Shown here piece by piece: positions 1-6,326 of a stretch of 12,703 nucleotides of DNA. The DNA is from an uncultured Actinomycetes bacterium (GTDB lineage: Bacteria > Actinomycetota > Thermoleophilia > Gaiellales > F1-60-MAGs149): NCBI GenBank assembly GCA_903873565.1, contig CAIQOY010000376.1:1-12703 (forward strand), read 5' to 3'. Position 1 is the stretch's first letter; every line of letters starts with the position of its first letter. Both the position numbers and the translations under genes were made by a program. The notes below the pieces were generated by a model. The model ran no database searches. It was not told where the DNA came from and worked only from the letters and a program-made list of their open reading frames with translations.

Positions 1-1248
1 CTGACGGAGCGCCTGCGCGAGCGGCGCCTCCTGGGCCTGCTCGCCGATCTCGAGCTGCCGCTGGTGCCGGTCCTCGCCGAGATGGAGCGGGTCGGCATCG
101 CGATCGACGCGGAGCTCCTCGGCGCGATCGCCGACCGCTGCGCGGCGGAGGTGGCCGAGCTCGAGGCCGAGGCCCACCGCCTGGCCGGCGGGCAGTTCGC
201 GCTGGGATCGCCGAAGCAGCTCGGCGAGGTCCTGTTCGGGACCCTCGGGCTGCCCGTCGAGAAGTCCGGCAAGACCGGCCCGTCGACGGACCGCACGGTG
301 CTCGCGAAGCTGCGCGACCGCCATCCGATCATCGCCGTGATCGAGCGCTGGCGGGAGCTCTCGAAGCTGCTCAGCACCTACCTGCGCGCGATCCCCGAGG
401 CGGCCGACGATCGGGGCCGCGTGCACACCACGTTCTCGCAGCACACGGCGGCCACGGGCCGGCTCTCCAGCACGAACCCGAACCTGCAGGCGATCCCGGT
501 GCGCTCCGACCTCGGCCGGGAGATCCGCGCCGCCTTCGTGGCCCCGACCGGGCGGCTGCTGATCTCCTGCGACTACTCCCAGGTCGAGCTGCGCATCCTC
601 GCGGCGCTGAGCGGCGAGCCCGCGCTCGTCGACGCCTTCCGCCGCGGCGACGACGTCCACCGCGCCACGGCCGCCGAGGTGCTCGGCAAGGAGCCGGCGG
701 AGATCACGAAGGAGGAGCGCGACCGCGCCAAGGCGGTCAACTTCGGGATCATCTACGGCATCAGCTCCTACGGCCTCGCGGAGCAGCTGGAGATCCCCCG
801 CGACGAGGCGCAGGCCTACATCGACACCTACCTCGGCCGCTACCCGGCCGTCGGCGCCTTCATCGAGGCCACGATCGCCGAGACGGAGGAGCGCGGCTAC
901 GCGCTGACCCTGCTCGGCCGCCAGCGCCCGATCCCGGAGCTGAGGGCCAAGAACCGCCAGGTCCGCCAGCTCGGGGAGCGCCTCGCCGTCAACTCCCTGA
1001 TCCAGGGCAGCGCGGCGGACATCATCAAGGTCGCGATGATCGCCTGCGACCGGCGCCTGCGCGACGAGGGGCGCGACGCGGCCCTCGTGCTCCAGATCCA
1101 CGACGAGCTCCTGTTCGAGGCCGCCGAGGGCATCGCCGAGGACGTCCGCCGGATCGCCGTCGAGGAGATGGTCGCCGCCCACGCGCTCGATCCGCCGCTG
1201 GTCGCCGATGCCGGCATCGGGCCGACCTGGGCCGCCGCCAAGGAGTAG
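1..1248 (+). CDS. polA: DNA polymerase I, C-terminal polymerase domain (5' end outside window)
   Basis: Family A DNA polymerase, which fills gaps during repair and Okazaki-fragment processing. The frame is open from base 1, so the gene starts upstream; the GTG at 64 is an internal valine and not a start. Visible residues 1-415 cover the palm, fingers and thumb. Numbering from the window edge, motif A (DYSQVELR) starts at D191 and carries the first catalytic Asp. The O-helix has R240, K244, F248 and Y252 in AKAVNFGIIYG. The conserved QGSAADIIK helix follows, and motif C (QIHDE) has the second catalytic Asp at D368. F248 is the position where Phe normally disfavours dideoxynucleotides. All catalytic positions are intact, so the polymerase should be active. 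Whether a proofreading or 5' nuclease domain is present cannot be seen. It ends in TAG, 99 nt before rpsA. Confidence 0.97.
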   Translation: MTERLRERRLLGLLADLELPLVPVLAEMERVGIAIDAELLGAIADRCAAEVAELEAEAHRLAGGQFALGSPKQLGEVLFGTLGLPVEKSGKTGPSTDRTVLAKLRDRHPIIAVIERWRELSKLLSTYLRAIPEAADDRGRVHTTFSQHTAATGRLSSTNPNLQAIPVRSDLGREIRAAFVAPTGRLLISCDYSQVELRILAALSGEPALVDAFRRGDDVHRATAAEVLGKEPAEITKEERDRAKAVNFGIIYGISSYGLAEQLEIPRDEAQAYIDTYLGRYPAVGAFIEATIAETEERGYALTLLGRQRPIPELRAKNRQVRQLGERLAVNSLIQGSAADIIKVAMIACDRRLRDEGRDAALVLQIHDELLFEAAEGIAEDVRRIAVEEMVAAHALDPPLVADAGIGPTWAAAKE

Positions 1249-1281
1249 GGCCCGCTTGCGGCCCGGTTTCGCGGCCGCTGG

Positions 1282-1287
1282 TACGCT
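1282..1287 (+). promoter_or_regulatory. Possible rpsA promoter -10 hexamer (TACGCT)
   Basis: TACGCT fits the actinobacterial -10 pattern TAnnnT and lies in the 99-nt polA-rpsA gap. The same hexamer occurs just before the genes at 3396 and 3967. Initiation about 7 nt downstream would give rpsA a leader of roughly 50 nt, enough to include the AAGGA element. No convincing -35 box is visible. The call rests on motif recurrence and position only. Confidence 0.35.
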
Positions 1288-1329
1288 TGCGCGCGTTCAC
1301 CGGTCGGAGATCCGGCCGATTCCCACGAC

Positions 1330-1334
1330 AAGGA
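1330..1334 (+). promoter_or_regulatory. rpsA ribosome binding site (AAGGA)
   Basis: AAGGA is complementary to the 16S rRNA 3' end and lies 13 nt before the ATG at 1348, slightly further than the usual spacing. It is one of the few clear Shine-Dalgarno-like elements in the window and supports ATG 1348 as the start of a leadered mRNA. Confidence 0.45.
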
Positions 1335-1347
1335 CAGTCCTCTACCG

Positions 1348-2784
1348 ATGCCGCAGACCAAGGAAGAGATGATCGCCGCCGACCCCAGCGTGTGGGTCGA
1401 GATCGACGGCGAGATGGTGCCCAACTACGACGCGACGATCTCCGACTTCTCGGAGGGCGACGTGGTCACGGGCAAGGTCGTGCGCATCGACAAGGACGAG
1501 GTGCTGATCGACATCGGCTACAAGAGCGAGGGCGTGATCCCGAACGCCGAGCTCTCGATCCGCCGCAACGTCGACCCGTCCGACGAGGTCGAGATGGGGG
1601 AGGAGGTCGACGCCCTCGTCATGCAGAAGGAGGACGCGGACGGCCGCCTGATCCTCTCCAAGAAGCGCGCCCGCTTCGAGAAGGCGTGGAAGCGCATCGA
1701 GGCCGCCGCCGAGAGCGGCGAGCCCGTCACCGGCTCGGTCATCGAGGTCGTCAAGGGCGGCCTGATCATCGACCTCGGCGTGCGCGGCTTCCTGCCCGCG
1801 TCGCTGGTCGACATCCGGCGCGTCCAGGACCTCGAGGAGTTCCGGGGCCAGGAGCTGCGCTGCAAGGTGATCGAGCTGAACCGCTCGCGCAACAACGTGG
1901 TGCTCTCGCGCCGCGCGATGCTCGAGGAGGAGCGCCGCGAGGTGCGCCAGCGCATCCTCGACGACCTCGTGCCCGGCAAGACGGTCACCGGCGTCGTCTC
2001 GAACATCGTCGACTTCGGCGCCTTCGTCGACCTCGACGGCATCGACGGCCTGATCCACATCTCCGAACTGTCCTGGAGCCACGTCAACCACCCGTCCGAG
2101 CTCCTCGAGATCGGCCAGGAGGTCGAGGTCAAGGTCCTCGACGTGGACCGCGACCGCCAGCGCATCTCGCTCGGCCTCAAGCAGACCCAGGCCGATCCGT
2201 GGCAGCGCGTCCTCGAGTCCTACCAGCAGGGCGACGTCGTGCACGGCCGGGCCACCAAGGTGGTTACCTTCGGCGCCTTCGTCGAGATCCTGCAGGGCGT
2301 CGAGGGCCTCGTGCACATCTCTGAGCTGGCCGAGCGCCACGTCGAGAATCCGCGCGAGGTCGTCTCGCAGGGCGACCACGTGCTGGTCCGCATCATCGAG
2401 ATCGACCCGGAGCGCCGCCGCCTGAGCCTGTCCATGAAGCAGGTCCTGCCCGGCGATCCCGTCGTGGCGCCGATCAGCCTCGTGCCCGGCGGCGACCCGT
2501 TCATCGACCCGAACGAGCCGCTGGCCGAGCCCGGCGGGTCCGGCGACCTCTCCCTCGACACGGTCGAGGAGGGCGAGTACGACCTCGAGGGGCTGCTCCC
2601 GCCCGGCATGGCCGCCGAGCTCGCGGCCGCGGTCGCGGCCGAGCAGGCCGTGGTCGAGGAGGCCGCGGAGGAGGTCGTCGAGGAGGCGGCCGAGGCCGTC
2701 GCCGAGGAGACCGCCGAGGCGGAGGCCGCCGTCGAGGAGTCCGCCGAGGCCGAGGCGCCCGCCGAGGCCGACGACCAGGCGTAG
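1348..2784 (+). CDS. rpsA: 30S ribosomal protein S1, four S1 domains
   Basis: Ribosomal protein S1 binds mRNA on the 30S platform and helps load structured or weakly SD-led transcripts. The 478-residue product has four S1 (OB-fold) domains at about 34-103, 122-190, 209-280 and 292-365. The third and fourth are the most canonical, with DFGAFVDL...GLIHISELSW and TFGAFVEI...GLVHISELAE. Six domains are usual in proteobacteria; four is the known actinobacterial form. After a short linker, residues 422-478 form an Ala/Glu-rich, strongly acidic, low-complexity tail that is probably disordered. The start is ATG 1348 with AAGGA upstream. An earlier in-frame start is not needed, because the N-terminus matches the family. 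The TAG stop is followed 9 nt later, in the same reading frame, by coaE. Confidence 0.96.
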   Translation: MPQTKEEMIAADPSVWVEIDGEMVPNYDATISDFSEGDVVTGKVVRIDKDEVLIDIGYKSEGVIPNAELSIRRNVDPSDEVEMGEEVDALVMQKEDADGRLILSKKRARFEKAWKRIEAAAESGEPVTGSVIEVVKGGLIIDLGVRGFLPASLVDIRRVQDLEEFRGQELRCKVIELNRSRNNVVLSRRAMLEEERREVRQRILDDLVPGKTVTGVVSNIVDFGAFVDLDGIDGLIHISELSWSHVNHPSELLEIGQEVEVKVLDVDRDRQRISLGLKQTQADPWQRVLESYQQGDVVHGRATKVVTFGAFVEILQGVEGLVHISELAERHVENPREVVSQGDHVLVRIIEIDPERRRLSLSMKQVLPGDPVVAPISLVPGGDPFIDPNEPLAEPGGSGDLSLDTVEEGEYDLEGLLPPGMAAELAAAVAAEQAVVEEAAEEVVEEAAEAVAEETAEAEAAVEESAEAEAPAEADDQA

Positions 2785-2793
2785 GGCCGGCCG

Positions 2794-3396
2794 CTGACCC
2801 GGCCGCTCCTGATCGGGCTGTCGGGCGCGATCGGCGCGGGCAAGTCCAGCGCGCTCAGGGCGTTCGCGACGCGCGGCTGCGCCGTGCTCAGCGCGGACGC
2901 GATCGTGCACACCCTCTACCACCGTCAGGCGGTGCGCGACCGGATCGTGGAGCGCTTCGGCGCGGACGTGCTCGGCGCCGACGGCGAGGTCGACCGGGTG
3001 GCGCTGGCCGGGCGCGTGTTCGACGATCCCGAGGCGCTGGCCTGGCTCGAGGGCGCGCTGCACCCCCTCGTCGAGGCCGAGTTCGAGGCCTGGGTCCGCG
3101 ACGTCCTCACGCACGACCCGGCGCCGCCCCTGATCGTCTACGAGTCGCCGCTCCTCTTCGAGGCCGCGCTCGAGCCCCGCTTCGACCGCACGCTCGTGAT
3201 CACGACGGGCGAGGCGGTCCGCCGCGAGCGCGTCCGGGCCCGCGGCGGGCTGGAGCGGCTCGCGGACCGCGAGGCGCGGATGTGGGATCCGGCGCGCCGG
3301 GCCGAGGCGGCCGACGACGTGATCGACAACTCCGGGACGGCGGCCGAGCTGCAGGACCGGGTCGACGCGTACATCGCGCGATACGCTGGGCGGTGA
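2794..3396 (+). CDS. coaE: Dephospho-CoA kinase, apparent CTG start
   Basis: CoaE phosphorylates the 3'-hydroxyl of dephospho-CoA with ATP, the last step of CoA synthesis, in the cytosol. From CTG 2794 the product is 200 residues, the normal family length. It begins MTRPLLIGLSGAIGAGKSS, with the P-loop at 11-18 (K17), D35 of the conserved DAD-type motif, ESPLLFE at 117-123 and the C-terminal ADDVIDNSG element. The first ATG/GTG/TTG in this frame is GTG 2884, which would delete the whole P-loop and cannot be right. Upstream in frame there are only nine bases before the rpsA TAG, so CTG 2794 is the best start; CTG 2809 and 2818 are alternatives. A weak AGGG (2783-2786) overlaps the rpsA stop. 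Translation is probably coupled to rpsA. It lacks the extra C-terminal UPF0157-like domain known from mycobacterial CoaE. Confidence 0.9.
   Translation: MTRPLLIGLSGAIGAGKSSALRAFATRGCAVLSADAIVHTLYHRQAVRDRIVERFGADVLGADGEVDRVALAGRVFDDPEALAWLEGALHPLVEAEFEAWVRDVLTHDPAPPLIVYESPLLFEAALEPRFDRTLVITTGEAVRRERVRARGGLERLADREARMWDPARRAEAADDVIDNSGTAAELQDRVDAYIARYAGR
3382..3387 (+). promoter_or_regulatory. Possible -10 hexamer (TACGCT) just before the transglycosylase gene
   Basis: TACGCT lies inside the last codons of coaE, 8 nt before ATG 3396 (5 nt before the in-frame GTG 3393). That spacing would give a leaderless transcript. No Shine-Dalgarno sequence precedes this start. Because the hexamer is inside coding sequence and the genes also overlap, coupling to coaE is an equally good explanation. 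Confidence 0.3.
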
Positions 3397-3962
3397 TGCG
3401 CCGGGTCCTCGCGATCCTCCTCGCGGCCGTGGTCGCCGTGGCCGGCGTCGCGATCTGGGCCGAGCGCACGGAGCCGGGCTGGTACGTCCAGCTGCGCTAC
3501 CCGCTCGACTACGAGTGGATCATCGACGCCCACGCCGACAACTACGACCTGCCGCCCGCGCTCGTCGCCTCGGTGATCTACGCCGAGTCCGGGTTCGACC
3601 CGACCGCCGAGTCGCCGGCCGGCGCGATCGGGCTGATGCAGCTCCTGCCCGACACCGCGCAGGGCATCGCGGACCGCACCGGGGGCGGCGGCTTCACGGC
3701 CGCCGACCTCTACGACCCCGAGATCAACGTGCGCTACGGCTGCTGGTACCTGAGCCACCTGCGCGACAAGTACGCCGACCATCCGCAGTCCCTGGACCTC
3801 GCCCTGGCGGCCTACAACGCGGGCCAGGGCAACGTCGACGAGTGGGTCGAGGCGACGCCGCCCGGCGAGCCGGTGGCGATCCCGTTCGCGGAGACGCGCG
3901 CCTACATCGCCAAGGTGCGGCACCTGCAGGAGCTCTACCGGGACGGATACGGGCTACGCTAG
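3396..3962 (+). CDS. Membrane-anchored lytic murein transglycosylase (SLT domain)
   Basis: A 188-residue Slt70-type lytic transglycosylase, which would cleave the MurNAc-GlcNAc bond of peptidoglycan to form 1,6-anhydroMurNAc, acting outside the membrane. Residues 2-21 (RRVLAILLAAVVAVAGVAIW) are a signal anchor or signal peptide. The catalytic domain covers about 38-180: the catalytic Glu is E64 in YAESGF, followed by GAIGLMQLLP (76-85) and AYNAGQGNV (139-147), the three signature blocks of the family. There is no LysM or other wall-binding domain, so this is a minimal enzyme. The start ATG overlaps the coaE stop as TGATG; GTG 3393 directly before it is an alternative. The TAG stop lies inside the inverted repeat that precedes ureAB. 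No gene symbol is assigned because several subfamilies share these motifs. Confidence 0.93.
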   Translation: MRRVLAILLAAVVAVAGVAIWAERTEPGWYVQLRYPLDYEWIIDAHADNYDLPPALVASVIYAESGFDPTAESPAGAIGLMQLLPDTAQGIADRTGGGGFTAADLYDPEINVRYGCWYLSHLRDKYADHPQSLDLALAAYNAGQGNVDEWVEATPPGEPVAIPFAETRAYIAKVRHLQELYRDGYGLR

Positions 3963-3966
3963 CCCG
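3950..3966. repeat. Perfect 7-bp inverted repeat abutting the ureAB start
   Basis: CGGGCTA-CGC-TAGCCCG is a perfect dyad with a 3-nt centre. It includes the stop codon of the transglycosylase gene (TAG 3960-3962) and a TACGCT hexamer, and ends on the base before the GTG start of ureAB. It could be an operator over the ureAB promoter, a small terminator for the upstream gene (no U-tract follows), or both. The sequence alone does not decide. Confidence 0.5.
3955..3960 (+). promoter_or_regulatory. Possible ureAB -10 hexamer (TACGCT), leaderless spacing
   Basis: TACGCT ends 6 nt before GTG 3967, so transcription would start at or next to the start codon. No Shine-Dalgarno sequence is present. 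The hexamer sits in the middle of the 3950-3966 dyad, so a protein binding the dyad would block this promoter. Confidence 0.4.
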
Positions 3967-4644
3967 GTGCTGCTGACTCCCCGCGAGATCGATCGGCTGC
4001 TGCTCTTCCAGGCCGCCGAGCTGGCCCGTGCGCGTCGCGCCCGCGGCCTGCTCCTCAACGCGCCCGAGGCGATCGCGCTGGTGGCCGACGCCGTCTGCGA
4101 GGCGGCCCGGGACGGCGCCGACCACGCCGGCGCCATCGCGGCCGGGCTCGCCGCCGTCGGGCCCGATCAGGTGCTCCCGGGCACCGCGTCGCTCGTCGGC
4201 CACGTCGAGGTCGAGGCGCTCTTCACGGACGGCAGCCGGCTCGTGGTCGTGCCCGCGCCGCTCGGCCCCGGCGCGCCCGACGGACCCGGCTCGGTGCAGG
4301 CGGCCCCGGTCCCGGAGGATGCCGCGCCCGCGGCGGAGATCGCGATCCGCAACACCGCCGCCGTCCCGATCGCGGTCACCTCGCACTGGCACCTGTTCGA
4401 GGCCAACCGCCGGCTCGACTTCGAGCGCCGCGCGGCGTGGGGGATGCGGCTGGCGATCCCGACCGGGAGCACGGTGCGCTGGGCCCCGGGCGAGGAGCGC
4501 ACCGTCCCCGTCCGGCCCTTCGCGGGGGCGCGGATCGCGATGGGCTTCGGCGGGCTCGTCAACGGCCCGCTCGACGCGCCCGGCGCGCTCGAGGCGGCGC
4601 TGGGGCGGGCCCGCGAGCGCGGCTACCTGGGGGCCGACCGGTGA
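3967..4644 (+). CDS. ureAB: Urease gamma/beta fusion subunit
   Basis: Structural subunit of urease (urea + water to ammonia and carbamate), cytosolic. Residues 1 to about 100 match the gamma subunit UreA: MLLTPREIDRLLLF at the N-terminus, then the RRARGLLLN and PEAIALVADAV helices and VEALFTDGSRLVVV. A short Pro/Ala/Gly linker (about 101-115) leads to the beta subunit UreB at about 117-225, with SHWHLFEANRRLDFERRAA, GMRLAIPTGSTVRW and GFGGLVNGPL. Fused gamma-beta chains are known in several bacteria, so the fusion itself is not novel. The start is GTG 3967; translation from here gives the expected UreA N-terminus, and no other start lies near. The GTGA overlap with ureC implies coupled translation and 1:1 production. 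There is no SD sequence; a leaderless promoter is proposed just upstream. Confidence 0.93.
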   Translation: MLLTPREIDRLLLFQAAELARARRARGLLLNAPEAIALVADAVCEAARDGADHAGAIAAGLAAVGPDQVLPGTASLVGHVEVEALFTDGSRLVVVPAPLGPGAPDGPGSVQAAPVPEDAAPAAEIAIRNTAAVPIAVTSHWHLFEANRRLDFERRAAWGMRLAIPTGSTVRWAPGEERTVPVRPFAGARIAMGFGGLVNGPLDAPGALEAALGRARERGYLGADR

Positions 4645-6326
4645 GCGGGCCGCTCGACGCCGCCGCCTACGCGCGCGTCTACGGCCCCACGACCGGCGAT
4701 CGCGTGCGCCTCGGGGACACGAGCCTCGTGGTGCGCGTCGAGGCGGACGACCAGGAGCGCGGCCAGGAGGTGCTGGCCGGCTTCGCCAAGAGCGCCCGCG
4801 ACGGGCTGATGGCGCGCTCCACCCTCGAGGCCGTCGACATCGCCGTCACGCAGGTGCTCGTCATCGACCCCGTGCTCGGCGTGCGCAAGACCTCGATCGG
4901 GATCGTCGACGGGCGGATCGCCGCGATCGGGCGCGCCGGCAACCCCGACGTGATGGACGGCGTCGACGTCGTGCTGGGCACGAACACCGCGATCGTCTCC
5001 GGCGAGGGGCTGATCGCCACGCCCGGCGCGATCGATCCCCACATGCACCTGCTCTCGCCGCGGATCGCGGACCAGGCGCTGGCCGCCGGGGTCACGACCC
5101 TCGTCGTGCAGGACTACGGGCCCGTCTGGAACCTGGGCACCAACCCCGCGTGGGCGCTGCGCACGATCCACGCCGCGCTCGACCAGACGCCGCTCAACAC
5201 CCTGATGCTGACCCGGGCCTCGTCGACCAACCCGGAGCCGGTCGAGGCGTTGCTGCGCGCCGGCGCCGCCGGCCTCAAGATCCACGAGGACGTCGGCGCG
5301 CACGCGACCGTGATCGACACGGCGCTGCGCATCGCCGACGCCCACGACGTCCAGCTCTGCATCCACACGGACGGCCTCAACGAGGGGCTGAGCGCGGAGG
5401 ACACCCTCGACGTCATCGCGGGACGCGTGATCCACGCGTACCACATCGAGGGCACCGGGGGCGGCCACGCGCCCGACCTCCTGCGGCTCGCCGGCGAGCC
5501 GCACGTGCTGACCTCGTCGACGAACCCGACCTTCCCGTACGGCGTGAACACCGCCGCCGAGCACCAGGCGATGGTCGAGCTCGTGCACGTCCTGCGCGAC
5601 GACCTCCCGGGCGACCACCAGCTGGCCGCCGACCGCGTGCGGCCGGCGACGATGGCCGCGGAGAGCGTCCTGCACGACATGGGACTCGTGCAGATGGTCT
5701 CGTCGGACAGCCAGGGCATGGGCCGCGTCGGCGAGAGCCTGCGCCGCGCGATGCAGCTGGCGAGCCTGATGCGCGACGCCCGCGGGCCCCTCGGCGACGC
5801 GGGCGACGACAACGCGCGCGTCCTGCGCTACCTCGCCAAGGCCACCGTCAACCCCGCGATCGCGCACGGGATGGGCGACCACGTCGGCTCCCTGCAGCCG
5901 GGCCGGCTCGCCGACATCGTGCTCTGGGAGCCCGGCTGGTTCGCGGTCAAGCCGTTTTTGGTGCTCAAGGGCGGCTTCCCGACCTGGGGCGCGGTCGGCG
6001 ACCCCAACGCCTCGACGGCCTTCTGCCAGCCGACCCGGGTGGCCGCCCAGATCGGCGGCATCGGCTCCGCACCCGCTCGCAGCTCGATCGCGTTCGTGAG
6101 CCGGGCCGCGGTCGACTCCGGCGGCGCGGTCGAGCTGCCCACCGCCAAGGAGCGCATCGCCGTGGCGGGCGTGCGCGGGCTCAGCGCCGCGGACATGGTG
6201 GGCAACGACGCCGTGGCCGCCGTCCGCGTCGATCCGGCCACCCACGCGGTCACCGTCGACGGGGAGCCGGTCGACACCCCGCCCGCCGCCACCGTGCCCC
6301 TGTCCGGACTGCACCTGCTCGGATGA
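4641..6326 (+). CDS. ureC: Urease alpha (catalytic) subunit, divergent type
   Basis: Amidohydrolase-fold catalytic subunit of urease, 561 residues against about 570 in classical enzymes. All nickel ligands can be placed: H134 and H136 (DPHMH), carbamylated-lysine position K213 (LKIHED), H242, H268 (AYHIEG) and D356 (SSDSQGMGRVGE). The flap histidine H316 keeps the classical spacing (48 residues after H268, 40 before D356), but its preceding Cys is V315 and the following His is V317. The loop that usually reads GGGTGPAAGT-ATTCTPGPW is VQDYGPVWNLGTNPAW (156-171), four residues shorter. It overlaps ureAB by GTGA and glxK by ATGA. No ureD/E/F/G lies in the window, so nickel loading needs genes elsewhere or a different route. 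It is urease family with high confidence; activity on urea is likely but unproven. Confidence 0.93.
   Translation: MSGPLDAAAYARVYGPTTGDRVRLGDTSLVVRVEADDQERGQEVLAGFAKSARDGLMARSTLEAVDIAVTQVLVIDPVLGVRKTSIGIVDGRIAAIGRAGNPDVMDGVDVVLGTNTAIVSGEGLIATPGAIDPHMHLLSPRIADQALAAGVTTLVVQDYGPVWNLGTNPAWALRTIHAALDQTPLNTLMLTRASSTNPEPVEALLRAGAAGLKIHEDVGAHATVIDTALRIADAHDVQLCIHTDGLNEGLSAEDTLDVIAGRVIHAYHIEGTGGGHAPDLLRLAGEPHVLTSSTNPTFPYGVNTAAEHQAMVELVHVLRDDLPGDHQLAADRVRPATMAAESVLHDMGLVQMVSSDSQGMGRVGESLRRAMQLASLMRDARGPLGDAGDDNARVLRYLAKATVNPAIAHGMGDHVGSLQPGRLADIVLWEPGWFAVKPFLVLKGGFPTWGAVGDPNASTAFCQPTRVAAQIGGIGSAPARSSIAFVSRAAVDSGGAVELPTAKERIAVAGVRGLSAADMVGNDAVAAVRVDPATHAVTVDGEPVDTPPAATVPLSGLHLLG

Noticed and set aside
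1248..1264. Hairpin GGGCC-N7-GGCCC directly after the polA stop as a terminator.
   Set aside because: Only a 5-bp stem in very GC-rich DNA, and no U-tract at the stem; not distinguishable from chance.
2884..2886. GTG as the start codon of coaE.
   Set aside because: It would remove the P-loop at 2824-2850, which is perfectly in frame and at the right distance for a family N-terminus.
1342..3114. A 590-codon open frame on the minus strand opposite rpsA and coaE.
   Set aside because: Biased, motif-free composition rich in Asp, Leu, Val and His, mirroring the codon usage of rpsA on the other strand; rpsA and coaE are unambiguous.
3967..4644. Fused urease gamma-beta chain as a novel architecture.
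   Set aside because: Gamma-beta fusions are already known in several bacterial ureases; the novelty here lies in ureC, not in the fusion.
4028..6322. A very long open frame (about 760 codons) upstream of and continuous with glxK.
   Set aside because: It is extremely Arg/Pro/Ala-rich, overlaps ureAB and ureC in another frame and has no recognisable motif until the glxK start at 6323; a GC-driven shadow frame.
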